The notes under the pieces are model-generated. The model searched no databases. It had not been told where the DNA came from and saw only the letters and a program-made list of their open reading frames with translations. Of a stretch of 64,000 bases of DNA, positions 13,701-27,800 are shown one piece after another; position 1 is the stretch's first letter; each line of letters begins with the position of its first letter. A program made the position numbers and the translations under genes. The stretch is from Dimorphilus gyrociliatus. Its lineage: Eukaryota; Annelida; Polychaeta; Dinophilidae. The DNA is taken from NCBI GenBank assembly GCA_904063045.1, contig CAJFCJ010000006.1, positions 1,527,601-1,591,600 of the forward strand. The letters run 5' to 3'.

Positions 13701-16700
13701 CCCAAAATTAATTTCAATTTATGATCGACGATGTCAGTACTATCTGTTGAAGAGAAAAGTTTTTGTTGAGAATATTGTAAAATGTGGCGCCATCTTAAGT
13801 ATAACAAATATGCTTTTTTTTTTATCAAATCTCTTACATCTCCTACTGTTAAGTTTTGTTAAGTAAATATATCTAAAATTGACACTCTAAGGATAAAATT
13901 TTTTATATTATAATAATAAAGCATTGTTTTTACTGTTTATACAGCTATTTGTAAACAAAGTATGTCTAGTCTAGACTATTATCAATTAGCATATCCTAAA
14001 TGATATATTGTATCTTTTCTCCAAATATATATCCCATTGGTAACGAACTATTATATATATATATATATATAGATCATTCTATTCTTAATTTTCGATGTAA
14101 TGATTTCCTATATAATTATTGGTAAAGTCGGTATAATTACAATTATCCATGACCTTGCAAAGCTATGGATGTCGGAATAGGTTTAGTTAATAGGGAAAAA
14201 GAAATTAGACCTTTTAAACTTGATACAATCTAACAAAGTATATTCTAACAAATTAAATTTATCAATACTAGTTTAGACAAACTTTGAATAGGGATTGTTT
14301 TAATTTTTCATGTTCGTTTTTCTTTTCATTCTTTGCAGTTTTGAGAGCAGAAGTATTTTTTTTTTATATATATAGATTTGTTTAGTAAACACAAGATATT
14401 GATGGAAAATTAGTAGTTTTAAGCATAAAATCGTTATCAACAGTTAAAAAAATCGAATAACCGTGACTATAAAAAGAAAAAAGAAAACTCTTTTAGCTTT
14501 ACATAATACAATTTTTACGTTATTTAGTGTAAAATACGTACAAAAAATAGTGTAACAGTTGTCGTATTCAAGTAATTTTTTCCAGGGGATGTATGATTGA
14601 ATTCGTTATTGTATTAATGATTTGCAACCTGTTCTAGTTCTTTTGTATTAATGAAAAGTTCACAAAAGAACTTGGGTTTATTATGCAAGGCCAACAAACG
14701 TTTGATACTGATTAATAGGTTCCTTTTTGTAGGTTAAAAATAGAGAATGCAAAATTATTCAAATAATTACTGGTAACTAAAATTAAGATAAAGAGAGAGC
14801 GAGAGAGAAATTACCTGAGGGAATTTGAGAAAAAAAAATAATTAATTAAAAATCTCAGATTTCAATTAAAAAAAAGGGCTTAACTAAATAGGATTTTATT
14901 TTACTAGTAAAAAGATGATATATGTTTTACTTTTTTTAAAGTTTTAAGTTTTTCAACAAACTATTTTCAACATCAAATGTTTCGTATATACTGTATTTTC
15001 TTAGGAAATGATATACTAAAAATTTATTCTATTTACTTAACGAATAAACAAGAAAAAAAGACAGTACATATATAAATCTGATTAAATTAGTCGCTCTTTT
15101 TCTTATCTCTCTTAATTTGTCACTTGTTATCTAGTCAAGTAAAAATTGAATTTATAGCTTTTATATGATACTAAAGAAAAAATTGGTAGGTGGTACAAAA
15201 TTGATTGATAATTATTGCCAGAGAGCGCCACTAGCAATCGATAGAAAATTTAGGATGTTTAAAGGATTAACATTTAAAAAGCATAGCGTAAAATATATAT
15301 ATATGATTGCATTGGCGGAAATTTTACTATTTTGATTATGTGATTTATAGACCTATACAAATCCAATAAAAACAACTAGTGTTGAGAATCAAACATGAAG
15401 AAGAGCTAATTAAGCCTACTCAAAGCAACCACAAAGTTAAATAAATATACAGCATTCTCGACTGTATAAAGCGACAACGATAAGTCAGTAAGGAGCAATA
15501 AAACACACGCTATTTAACTAGCGGCTCGATCACAGACACAATCAACTCTTTGTCATTCAGAGTTTGACTAAAAAACACCAACAAATAAATACAATCCTAC
15601 ACAAATCGTGCCTAGACTTAATTATCAAAAGATTAACACCCAAGCTGCATAAATTGGCCTATATTTATCGCTACATCCGTTCCTTTCCCGTTCAGTTTGA
15701 TTGAAAAAAAAAAAAACTTTTTATCTAAAACGTTTTTCTCTTCGTAGATAAAATTTTCCGTACAAGTACGAATGAACTAAATTTTTTTCCGAATAATTTA
15801 CATCTCTATTCAAGATTAACTCAACACAAAAAAAGACTAATAATAATCAATTATATTTGTTTGAAGAGAGCTTAACGCATAGTCAAGTTAATTAGATGAG
15901 TATTATATACCTTTTTTAACACTGTCGTACTTAAAATAATATTGACCTTGTTCATTTTGTTGCCTTTTTAATTATTATTTTTTTTTTTAAAATACCTATT
16001 CAAAACGAAACATTACTAAAACTCCTTAAGAAACAAGTCCATTCTATATGTTAATCTTATTAATAAGAAAAAGGCTTTTTCAAATCCTAACAAAAACTAA
16101 CATAGATAAGTGTATTGAAAGTAAGGTAATAGTTTTAATTTGTTCAATTCAATTATTTTTTCTCCCTTAGAAAAATGTATCTATTGGAATATACAGTATA
16201 CTAAATATACTAAAGTAAATCTTTTCTTTATATATATATATATATATAATAATTTTCCAAATCCTATATGTTCCTATATTAAATTAAATTCCTTTTTTAT
16301 CAGAATAATTTATACTATTTTTTTGCTATTGCTTAATCTAATAGTTCCTGTTGTAAAAATTTATATACTATATATATATATATATTGTTCTAATAGAAAA
16401 AGATATCGATGGGTGGTAGATGTAGGCGTATAAAACGTATGTATTAATACAATTAAATAATTAACTTAAATATATAGCCATTTTCAATCATAAATATATC
16501 CTTGTCTCCCATTCTCTTCCTACATTCTTTCCATTTTTCTCTTACAAAAAGAGGCCGTTCATATTTTATACTAAGAAAGAATAAGAAAAAACGCGGGAAA
16601 AGCTTTAAAAAAAAAATTATGCAGTGTTGCGAGTTTAGCTCCTATATTTATTCTTTATATTATATATACCGGTTTTTTTTTATAAATTGTTTGATTTCTC

Positions 16701-18714
16701 TATGATTCAAACGAATCGATTAAAAAGAAAAACATTCTAAAAATATGATTAAGAAGAAAAGAATCGGTAAAACTTATAGATGAGTGACTACTTCCTTTAT
16801 CTCCCCCACTTTTTTTTTATCCTATTAATTAGTTTTCTTTCTTTTCTTTTTTTTTTGTATACCATATATACTAATCAAACATTGAGCACTATTAGAACAT
16901 TCTTAAAACGTGAAAACTTGTTAAATGACCTGTTCTATTAAAGGAAATTACAAAATATGTTTAAAATGAAAAATGTTGTTGCAATGTTATCGATTTTTTT
17001 CAATTCTTATGGTCACCGAGATTTATATGCCCGAAGAAATTGATAGTCTAACTCTTTACGTATCGCACACGAAACAATACACTCGAAAATTTATCAATTG
17101 CTGGTATGAAATATTAATAAACTGGTCACGCATCGACTAAATTATCGATTTTCACATCTGTTCAGTATATGAGGTTTAAAAACCACGCTCAACTCACAAC
17201 TTAAAATTTGTAACATGAATTGAGCGATAATAGCGTACTTTTTTAAAACTACATACCAATATTTACAATTCTTATTCCTTCATCCTCCTCCAAGAATTTT
17301 AAGCACATTGTAACATTCTCCAACTTTTGAGTTCTAAAATTCGGTCTACGATTATACTTGCTAAATTTCTTTCCGGATAGCACTTCAACAAGGGCGATTA
17401 AACGAAGACCGTCGGCAAAATCGTATTCCAAATCAACGACATTCTTATTGACGGTTTTCAAGTGTTCGTTCGCCCAGCGAGTGAACGTGTTCTTCTGTAT
17501 AATCTTCCACTGGGCATCCTCAGCCAACTCACGTTCAGTGGCCGGCATTTCCTCCTCTTCTTCGCCTGAAATTTGGTAATGTTTTGAATACGGAATGCGA
17601 AACGGTATAATTAAGCGCCATCTGTCGCACGTAGTTTTTTATTTTCAACAATTAATATTCGCGACATCTATCGAAGTTGACAATTGTAAAAGTTAACTGT
17701 TCATTCAAATAATAAAAGAGAAAATGGTAGAAAGACTACTATTGATTAAATTTTCAAGTTAAACTGTGAATAACGTGATCTGTGACAGATTTAAGAAAAG
17801 TTCTTGAAAAGTAGAGAGAGAGGCACCTCACTAAGCTATTATACAAATACTATGTGTTAAAAGCCCTATAGAAGCTTAGAACCAATCATATGGAAACTTT
17901 CTTAAAGCTATATCTATTAATTGTTATTTGATTAATTATGCATTAAAAACTACTTTAAAATAGACTTTTAATAGACGATTTTGGTTTTTGGGCGTTGGCT
18001 ATAGTTTTTTTTCTTCAATTAATCATTTCATCTTAATTTATAAAAATAAATTAACAATTTCTATTCTATTTACACTTTTTATTTATTTAAAAAAAAACAA
18101 CAAATTTTAATACTTTTTCTATTTATTCAAATTTATGCAAATATATATTAAAATAATATTATAATTTATTTTATTTCTTTTTATGCTTTATTATCTAAAG
18201 GAAAAAGAATTTGCTTAAAATTTTTAAGTTTCTACCACTCAAAGTAGGCTTAAATCTTTTAGATTCGCTGATTGATTACCGTCTGCTTATACGTTGTCCA
18301 TAGGCCTTTTCATATTGTTTTCAAATAATGTTTTACATAATAATGAAACCAATTCTTACGCAGTACATGAAAATAAAGTCTAATTTCCTTAAATTTATTT
18401 ACATCCATTAAAAAATAGACCTATATTTAAGAGCACTTTTAATTCATCCGGCATAGGTGAATATTAAGCCTATTGAAGCTATTTATAAGATATATCTAAC
18501 AAAGTCTTATTTCTTATGTAGAATATTTTAAGGCCTAGTGTATACAATTAGCAGTTATTCTAATAATTTTATATAAAAAATCAACGGTATATTGCAAAGG
18601 TCAAATGGAATTTTTCGTTTCTTTTTCTTTATTGGTTATGTAATACAAACCTTCATAGTCGTATTCATAAGGTGAAGCGGCATATTGATAAGCATCATTC
18701 GAACTAAGAGCCAT
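1770..18714 (-). CDS. FLN: Filamin (actin-crosslinking protein), complete gene
   Basis: Exons in transcript order: 18651-18714, 17257-17565, 13634-13743, 13333-13353, 12135-12525, 11723-12074, 11375-11655, five mini-exons (listed separately), 8280-9139, 7859-8201, 7267-7670, 6834-7044, 6270-6417, 5700-6204, 4910-5641, 4538-4594 and 1770-4361. All junctions keep phase, giving about 2,525 aa with every exon; human filamins are near 2,650. An acidic N-terminus is followed by CH1 (residues about 30-155; [17 protein letters not shown]) and CH2 (about 170-280; [17 protein letters not shown]), which together bind F-actin. About 22 filamin Ig repeats follow, recognised by AYGPGL starts, [16 protein letters not shown]-type centres and VPGSPF ends. 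The last repeat ([15 protein letters not shown] to PGSPFNVHV) ends the protein and matches the dimerisation repeat. A Ser/Thr/Val-rich linker (about 35 residues) precedes it, like vertebrate hinge 2. Repeat 1 carries a charged insertion ([11 protein letters not shown]), and repeat 14 is short. The long last exon holds repeats 14-22 without an intron. Confidence 0.95.
4538..4594 (-). other. FLN: 57-nt filamin exon encoding a charged linker between repeats 13 and 14
   Basis: The exon is flanked by TATATAG and GTGTGT and is phase 0-0. It encodes 19 residues, [19 protein letters not shown], which look helical and are not part of an Ig fold. It lies before the shortened repeat 14 ([15 protein letters not shown]), where a first hinge could sit. 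It can be skipped in frame. Confidence 0.65.
9946..11268 (-). other. FLN: Five filamin mini-exons between repeats 2 and 3
   Basis: In transcript order the exons are 11242-11268 (27 nt), 10858-10893 (36 nt), 10752-10781 (30 nt), 10274-10318 (45 nt) and 9946-10005 (60 nt). Each is a multiple of three, flanked by AG and GT, and starts and ends in phase 1. Any subset can therefore be included without shifting the frame between the exons ending at 11375 and starting at 9139. Encoded peptides are Pro/Ala/Gln-rich ([53 protein letters not shown]), which suggests a flexible linker of 0 to 66 residues. The pattern implies alternative splicing, but that is inferred from phase alone. The 27-nt exon is the least certain because it relies on a GTACGT donor. 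Confidence 0.7.
13333..13353 (-). other. FLN: 21-nt filamin microexon in the CH1-CH2 linker
   Basis: The 21 bases sit between a TTTAAAG acceptor and a GTAAGT donor on the minus strand and read DPVKSEK in phase 0. The preceding CH1 exon ends in phase 0 (EDDSDA) and the CH2 exon begins in phase 0 ([10 protein letters not shown]). Including or skipping the microexon therefore only changes linker length. Confidence 0.65.
13744..17256 (-). other. Large filamin intron inside CH1
   Basis: This 3.5-kb intron separates the two CH1 exons. I see no coding exon in it. It holds (TA)n tracts (near 14053-14070, 16230-16250 and 16370-16385), a GCGCCATCTT element at 13787-13796 and a GCGCCACTAG element at 15225-15234. 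Confidence 0.6.
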
Positions 18715-21700
18715 GTCGAATATCCTCCTTCTTTTCTAATCCTATTTAGGAACAAATAAACAAATAAACTAAAATAATATCATATTACTTGGAGAGAAAA
18801 TCCTAATTTTCTATTTAAAAAAGAGGCTAATAGATGGCGCAATTGTTACAGCAAAACAGGGAAACTTTTTTTTAGCGGAGCAACCAAGAAAAGTTCGTAA
18901 TATTAAGAAAGAAAGAAAAGAATAGAGAGATGGATTCTAGGACTAAAGAAATGAAAAATGATGATAGTTAAAGATTAAGAGAGTGATAATATATGTATAT
19001 CATAATATATTATAATTATTTTCGCTTTTGTTGTAACTTTATAGTACAATAAAAAGACTTGGTTGTTTGGAAAAATTGTATTGTTTTTCAAGATAAAAAA
19101 TGATGCCTTGTAAGTAACAGAACAACAAAAAAAAGTGTCTTCTATTCAATATTAATTACAGGAGATATATATAAATAGTATAAATTTATATAAACACACG
19201 ATTAAAGATGTAGTTATTGTCTTAATAAAGTTATTAAATATGACAAAAAGTAAAGCATAGGAAGAGAGGTGAAATGAGAGAATTTTTTTTTTAATATTCT
19301 GTATATATACACTATATATATACACTCTCGCGAATGCCTTGGTTTTGTGCATGCGTGTTCGCTTGTAGGTTTATATATAAATATATATTTTTAGGTATAT
19401 AAAGTTCATAGTTTGGTTATAGGCTTTTATGTAGCCTTAATATGCATTCTGCAAAATATTTTTATGCATTTAATACTAAATTGAAGTAAAAATGTTTATA
19501 TAATTCGTTTAATTATGTTAACTTACTTTCCTACTATTCCGGAAATGATGATAATTGATGACTTATTGACTTTTTTTTTTTAAAAAGAAAAATAATTCAA
19601 CAGGAACCGTCCTCCATTTATAAATAACAATTTAAAAATGGCGGTCTATTCAAAACACCCCATGTCGAATAAGAATCTATTGTTGAATGAAACCGTATTA
19701 AACAGAAATACTTACCAAAATCTGTTATATTTCTTTTCTTAAATATTCTTTTCTCTTTCTTTCTCCTTCTCTTTCTCTCTCGTTCTATTTGAGTAATTTT
19801 TCCAATATAATTCCTCAAATTTTTCCCTGTCTTTCTCTTCTTCTTACTCCTCTCTCTCTCTCTCTCTCTCTTCGTTTGAGTGTCTTTTTCTATTTGGATC
19901 TTTTCTAGCCTGTACTCTCAAGAGTAATAGTTTTCTCTGACTTCGGAAAAACTACTATTCAAGCGAGGTTAATCCTTGATTTTCCTCTTTTCTCAGCTCC
20001 TTAGGTCGCTTTGCCTTATCTCCGCTGGAAAGGTTAATCAAACGGGCGGAGCGTAATACTTTAAACTGAACAGCTGATTGGACGGTTATAGGCGATGGTC
20101 TAATCTATAAATAGAACAAGAAACCTGATACGCGTCTGGCTACCATGCATGTAGGAGAAGGAAATTCCTTCGTAGGCCTATTGTAGGCCTCATACAAACC
20201 ATAGGTTTTTTTCTTACAAAAACTTGATATTTTTTACAGCAGATTTTTATGCAAAGTAGTTACATTCTAATACATTAAATACTATTTAATGTATGGTTAT
20301 ATCTATATATAATGATATTGAAGTAATACCGCCATTACGCAACTTGGAATTATTTAAATAGTTAAAGATCTAACTAATTTGATACGAATTTCTTTAAAAA
20401 ACAAATAAGAACATTTAGTGCTATATTATTGATATTGAATTTATTTAAATAAATAAAGTATATCTTTCTATCTATTTCTTCTTTTCTCACTTCTAACTTT
20501 TTTTTTTCCCACTAACACGAAACATCACTTGTCTGTTAAAAAGACCTAGATCTGGACCTACTTATTTTAACGATACTATTTTATCTAAACTTTATACTAT
20601 ATTGACACGAATTAGCTTTTTTGTTGCTAAATTTTTTTTTTATAAATAATTTAATAAAATTGTAGAAAGAGAAAAATAGAAAACATTTTTTTTTAAAAAA
20701 AAAAGAAGAAAGGAGACAAAAACTAAAAAGAAAATATTTTTTGGATATAATTTTAATATGCAAGTTTAATTGAATAGTTGAAAATACTTATTAAGTATTA
20801 TATCCTTAAGGTTTCTTATTTTCCTTATTTTATTTAAATTCAATACACTTTTTCTCTTTCATATAACAATAACAAGATATTTAATAAATTTTCAATCTTT
20901 TAAAGGATACTGTATATATATACTGTATATATATATATTTATTTATTTAAACAGTATATACAAGTTATTCTTTTATTGTACATTTTCTCTATACCTATTC
21001 TTGACTTTATCTTCTCTATCTCTTTTGTTCCTTTAAGGTATATTAATGGGCTATTCACTTTCTTTAAATCTTCTCCTTTTATTGTTACTCATAAAAAAGT
21101 AGTATTTTTAAAATAGAAAGATTAGTACATCTTTTCTTGTAAACAGTTCTTTTGGAATGTTTTTAATGACTAATAAAAAGGGAATTCTGGTTAGGCCTAT
21201 AGCGAATGTCTATATTTTCATATGCTACTGGGTTTGTTCTTTAGCGTTAACCGTCTTTATTATCATTGGTCAATCGTAAGGGATATAAATTTCCGTCTAT
21301 AAACATTAGAATGACTAATCGGATGCGGAAAAGAGTCTCTTCGTGTTTTTGCAAGTCAGATTGATTAATCACGGATGAGTTATTTTGCTTTATCATCGAA
21401 ATACCCACTTTACAAACAAAAAGGGTGGAGAGGTAAGGTAAGAAATGATTTATAAATCTGTTAATAATCTGCCTTCCTATGTTCTAAAATTTCTGCATGA
21501 TTTTCTCTTAATCATTTTTACTGTTAATTCCTATCCAAATATACAAATGCTTTATAATCAGAAAGACAAACATGATAATGAAACTCTGTTCAAAAAAATA
21601 CAGATGTATTTATTTCTATACAAAATAACATTTACAGATTTCTAATATTTTAACTAATAATTGTACAATTATCTCAACCTACAACACGCGTGCAACAAAC

Positions 21701-21787
21701 TCTCGCTGCTATAATAAATCAGTTCAGATTATAACATATTATAAATACATTATATGCAAAAACAGTCCTGAGAAATTAGTTCACTGT
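18715..21787. other. Filamin upstream region
   Basis: No convincing ORF is present. AGATGGCGC lies at 18832-18840. A pyrimidine tract with (CT)n is at about 19740-19872. A segment clearly richer in G+C than its surroundings spans about 19,960-20,140 and is the best candidate for the filamin promoter or a non-coding first exon, though no core motif settles this. ATACTGTAT-type repeats occur near 20,910-20,960. Confidence 0.4.
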
Positions 21788-21895
21788 TCAAGATCCTGGT
21801 TCGTTGGTTGCTGTGAGTGATGCCAGCTTATTCTGAAAAGCTGTCAAAATTGCGAAGACAACGAATATGATCGGAAGGAAGCTTAAGTGCGAGAG
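21788..21895 (-). other. SLMAP: SLMAP terminal exon B (tail anchor 2)
   Basis: A second phase-0 acceptor (ATTTCAG) precedes 35 codons and TGA. The core [17 protein letters not shown] is another hydrophobic anchor, followed by a polar tail ending EPGS. Exon A ends in a stop, so B can only be used when A is skipped. The two are therefore mutually exclusive. Confidence 0.75.
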
Positions 21896-24800
21896 CTGAA
21901 ATTATTTACGTAAACACAAAATTGTTTGTTTAGTTTTTGAAATATAATAAAAAAACTAACTAAGCGTGCAGTAGAGAGATCAAGAGGAAACCGTTTGGCA
22001 GACAACGGCGAATAAGACGCCATACACGACAGCGATTAGTGGTACAATCCAACATGCAGAGATCTGCGTTAATTTAGTACAAAATTGAAAAAGAGCTAAA
22101 ACGTGCTAAGAATAAAATGCGGCCACAGAGAAACACTGCTGAAATAATAAGCATTTTCCCTTTGAACTGTTAGTAACCCTTTATTTCAAGCCCCCATTCC
22201 ATTATACGTTTTGTAAAACAAGCCACTGGAATTTCCAAAGTGGTTAGCTGTTCTGCTTAAATGCTCTAATAGCTTGTGCTAAAAGGCTAACTTTTTTGAA
22301 CATTCTAACTCTTCAATAACAATAATTACACTTTTTGTTCTATAATTGCAGTGTTCTTGAGCAATGTTTGTCTATGGCATTTTTCAGTGAAAAGTAATAA
22401 TATTTTTCAATGAATGCTTGTAAATGTAAGCTTTTTTTTCTAAACAATCAGATATAATAAAATAGTAATTTATATATCAAATATGTAATGATCATTCTTT
22501 TTCAATTTCTGTCTGTGGTTTGATCCTTCAATAAAGACTTTACGTTTGATTTTTTTTTATTGATAAAACATTTCAAGTTTTATCTACAAATCCATGAAAA
22601 ATTTGTTACTTTTTTTGTGTGATAATAGAAAAAAATATATAAATTTTTGGAGTAAAAACAGAAAAGAAAATTTTTGGTGTCTACAACTGAAATATTTAGT
22701 AGTGATTTATTTGACATTCTCAAGGCACCGACATTTATGTCGCGTTATTTTTTTGTTCAAAAATGTACTGAAAACAATCGCTAATCTAACACTACGTACA
22801 TTGATAAATAGCTAAAAGCGATATATTTCAGACATTTCATATAAATATATGTCTCAACTCCATTGTAAACAGAGTGCAACTAATATAACTTTTCTATGTT
22901 ATTGATTGCAAACTAGATAGCTCTATACTGAATAATTGTTTACAAAAGTGGAGGCATACCAAAAATAAATAAATTTGAAAAATAGCTAGAATTAGTTCTA
23001 ACTTTTTGGTGTAAAAAAAGTACTGAAAATTTAACGTACTATCTCGCAAAGAAAATTTTTTCTTTTACAGTTTAAAGACTTATCATTTTTACCGCCATCT
23101 GGTGGCTTAAGATATCCCGTTGATAACCTTAAATTACCTATAAAGCACTTAATAATAAATGAGATTGAAATAAGAAAACAACAAATAGAAAGCTAAGCCT
23201 TGCTTTAAGCCTGGTTTTTAACCTGAGGAGACTTAGACAAAGTCTTTAAAGGAAAGAAATGTTGGTGCCTTGTTTGAAATAGAGACTGATTGACTACACT
23301 CATTCAATATATAAACTCACCACTTTACTTCTGTAGGATAATTCTTTAAAACCAACGTCAATTTCTCTTAGCTCTTCTTTGGTCTCTTCATACTAAAAAA
23401 GGTTCATTTATACTTAATAATAAGCACGTGAACTAACCAAATAGAATTGCACATTAATTTTCTTATTAAGATAATAAAATAATAAAAATTGTAAATCATT
23501 TAAATTAAAAATTTCAATAAAACTGTAAAATATTAGTATTTTTTACCGATATTTCAACTGATTTCAATCTAGCTATTTCATCTTCAGCTTTTCTTAGCCT
23601 CTTTTTCAGTTCAAAATTATCCTTGACATCTGAATTCAATTCTTGGTACTTTTTTAATTGTTCCTCAGTTTTTTGAAGTTCGCCTATAAAAATTATGAAG
23701 TGGTAAAATTGTTGTTAATTTATCAACCATTAGAGGAAACTTAATTAAGGAGGAAAAAAAATTAAGCGGAAAAAATTTGGAAAAACTTACTCTAGACAAA
23801 AGTCAGAAACTTAATATAGAACAAAAACGTTTAAAGTTGATTTTGTTCATGCGTCCAATTATTATGTGAACAGGCTAAGCAAAATGTTCTCACAACGTCG
23901 AATTTTTTTTTGTTTTTTTTTGATTTTGTTACTTTGTTTTTTTTTTTTACATCACCTGCGACTAAGTGCAAAACTAACGAAAACGAAACTTTTCGAGAGT
24001 AAAAAAAACAACAGCAATAATGTATTTTTTTTTCTGTAAATATAAACGAGATAATTACTCGTCACAGGTGAAGTAATGTATAATATTGGTTAAATGAGGA
24101 GGGGAGGATAATCGTTAATCAAGCGGGTTATGAAATAAATAAAAACCAAGCATACAGCACTTCACCTGTTCACATTTCAAGATAACTTTAAAAATATGAA
24201 TGAAAGAACGCATGGACTTTAACTTTAAAGGCCTACTTATTTACTTTTCCTACTGGAGTCCCTCCTCTCTTATACCCATTGAGCAGTTATACAAATACTC
24301 TGTCAACTTAATGGTTAAGTAGAGTTCAAACAACAAAATCAATTCATCTTACAAACGATAATTAATAGAATTTAAGAAAAAGGCTGATGAATTTTTTAAT
24401 TTTTTCAAAAGGAAAATCAGTAGTCCATGCATTCACTCCTCAATTTTCAACATGCACAAAAAAAATAAAGGCTTTTAATGAAAAAAAAAATCATCAAGTT
24501 TTTTTTTCAGCACGCACAGATGGCTGGAAAAAGTTCTAATACAAAGTTTTTTTTAATCTATACTAAAAAGTCTTGGACAAGAAATATTTTTCTGATGTGT
24601 AAAGTTAAAAAAGACCAAATGATAAACAACAAATAAAAAAATGGTCATGCGTGCCAAACAAGTTCAGCATTAAGGCAAATACGGTACACTTGTGACTCAC
24701 TTCGAAGTTTCTGATTTTCAAGCATATTTCGTTTAGCATCTGCCTCTTCCGCTAATAGCCTCTCTGAAAATGGATTACATTTTTATTTTTATGCATGTTT

Positions 24801-27800
24801 AGCATTTCCCTTTGACTTTTGATCCTAAATTGATTTACCTTGAAGAGATATAATTTGAGGTTTAACTTCGTTAGTTAAATTTTCAGCTTTACGTAATTCA
24901 TCTGCAATTTCAGATATTAGTTTCATATTATGGATATAATTACTTTTTAAAAAGTAAGTACCTTCTAGTATGCATATTTTTTCTGACTTAACTTTGAGTT
25001 CATTCTGACTGCAGTTTAACCTACTCTCTAGTCCGTCAGTCTTATTCTTTAACGCATTTTCTTCAGTTTTAACTCTTTCTAATTCATCTATTGAAAAATA
25101 AACAAGAACATTATACAATACCTATTATTCTTAAATGTATAAAAATTTTAATGCATCTTTTAAAAATAATTTTTAATAATTTTTCAGTCTACGTTAAAAA
25201 AACAATAAAACATGAATTTTAACCAATATTATTTAGCTATTTCTATTAAAGTGTACTAAATTACATTTATATTGCATTATCAAAACATCTGTTACACAGG
25301 TTCAAATATCTAGACTTGACTTTATTATTTGCAATCAATAGCATAAACACTAAACCAGTAACACCTTTCTTTTAGCTTCTTAATACAAATCTCTTGTGAT
25401 AAGGGTTTGCAAACTAAAATTAATTATAGTATAAGTTTATACCGTTTCTGAAGCTGTCTAAACTCCTAAATCCGATTGAGTGTAATAGATTGTAATTTCC
25501 TTTACAAATATCAATACATATTCATTTATAAAAATAATATACAATGCTTATAAAGAGATAATCCTTCACTAAAAAAAATAACTATTCAAACAATTTAATC
25601 GCTTCTTATTATGCAAAATTAAGCTGAACTAACATTCTTACTTGAAAAAGTCAAAATACTTCAAGCTACTTTTCTATTGAAATTATGCAGTCAAACCTCT
25701 CTTAATATAGGTACAACAAGAGCAACAGCTTTCAAAACCGTGTGCTCCACAATATAATTTTTCGTCACAATTGTAAGATGTCTCCTCCAAAACATTATGT
25801 GAGGAATCGTAAAGATCAGTTATTGTTTTATCTTCAACCGAATAGTAATCAGTTCCAAAATTGAAATTATTAAAGTTCATTTCTAAGTCGTTCCATTCTT
25901 GACGTAGTTCCTTTACAATATATCCAAACATGTTTATATTATGGCTAGTTTCACTACAGGCTCATAGAAAGCCCAAAACTGGGGCGCTCAGAGGCGACTG
26001 TTGAATCGATAAGCGACTTGCACGCCGTCTATTACAAGTAACTAATGACAAGAATTCTTAAGCACAGAATACTTTTAGTGAAAGGAATTATTCTATTTCT
26101 TACACATTCTATTTTTTACAGTTCCGCTAAACCATTTCAATATGTTTTCAAAAAATTCAATTGGGTCTACTATTCATTATTCCCAGGACTAATTAAATAT
26201 TTTCGCCCTAATTTACTTGAAATCAATAACTGGTTACAATTAGAATCGCAAATTCCCAATAAATTAGTTTGGGATCTAAGTCGTTACTTAATGACGGCTT
26301 AAGAAAAATTTAACGCGTTTGTTTTGTAGAAAAATACAATTGAACGGAAAATTAAAATTATAGGGTTTTACTGAACTGTATACGACCATTTGTCTATTAT
26401 GTTCAAAAGCTTACGTATTGAAAAGCAATAAAATGTATTTTTAGCTAAAAAATTTCTAAAAAAGTAAATCGATAGAAAAGTCATACCTTTTAAAACGTTG
26501 ATATGATCCTCATATTTCATTCTAGCTTCCTCCGTATGTTGAAGCTGCTCTTTTAAAGATGAAACTTCTTGTTGAAGATCATTAATACTGGATAGTGACG
26601 TTTGCAAATGAGTTGCTATTGATGATATGGGGGTATTACTATTGGCCAAGTCTGGAAGGGAATTTCGAATTTGATCTAAATCTTCTTCTAATTCCCTTAC
26701 ACGACTCTGCAGAGTCTCACTTAAACTCTGCCTATCTTGATCTTGCATTTGGGATTCTTCCAGCTTATCTGTAGAATTTACAGCATTAGATTATTCCATT
26801 TGATACTCTTCAACTTACGTTTCAGTTCTTCACAAGCATTTTCAACCATTTCATTCATTCTCGTGTCAGCAAGACGCAAGTTTTCTGTTAACCGAATTTA
26901 GAAAAGCAAATATTTTAATTTAAAAAACAAAAATGTAAAAGTAACCTGTCAGAGTGTTTATCTGTGCGGCAGATTCGATCGCTTCAACTTCAGCTCTTTC
27001 AAGTTTTAGAGTCAGTTTTTCTACATCATCCCGACTAGCTCTTAACTTTTCTTCCGTGTCTTCAAGACGTTGTTTATAAAATTCAATTTCTTCTTTCGTC
27101 TTTTCCAAATTCGCTTGAAGCTCTAAAACTTGGCAATCATCTAAAATGGTTATGTCAGAAGAACAAGTTGATATGGCATCCAAAGCTTCCTGTAACTCTA
27201 CTTCAGATTCTAAAACTCCATCCTGTTCAGTGACAATATCACTACCAATAAGCGCCACCTGTCGAGTATTGTTACATTAAAAGATTGCACAACTATATGT
27301 ACAAAAAATTTAATAACCTGAACTTCTACTGTTGATTTAGTGGGAGATCTACGAACTGGGCATTCATCTGGCATATTATCCACATCGAGTTCCATATCGT
27401 CCTCAGATGTCGTATTCTTAATAAGATCGGGGGGAGAGGAATCATTTTGCAATTCAGCTTTACCTTTATAATCTAATTTTGCTCTTACAGCAGTCAGCTG
27501 TTGGGATGTAAAATCTTTATCGGCTTGCAGTTCTTCCATTTTAGCTGTAATGGCATCTTCACGTCTGATCATCTCCTCAATTCTTTCTTCATATTCGGTT
27601 CTTTCCCGTTCTGTTTGCTCTACCAGATCGGCGTGCCTTTTTTCGGCTTCTCGTAATTCTTCTTGTAAACTCTGAACTTCTTTCATTTGTTCATCATGCT
27701 TTTCGGCTAATTCACTTAACTCTCTCTGTGAATTTTCGCAAGCCTCCCTGAGTTGTGAACATTCCTGTTTGTAATAAATATTTTCTATATAAATCGTGCT

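Noticed and set aside
19618-19818. Minus-strand ORF with Arg/Lys/Glu repeats upstream of filamin
   Set aside because: It is translated from the pyrimidine-rich (CT)n tract and is low complexity.
22594-22815. 73-codon plus-strand ORF in the last long SLMAP intron
   Set aside because: Low-complexity aromatic and lysine-rich sequence typical of AT-rich DNA, with no homology that I recognise.
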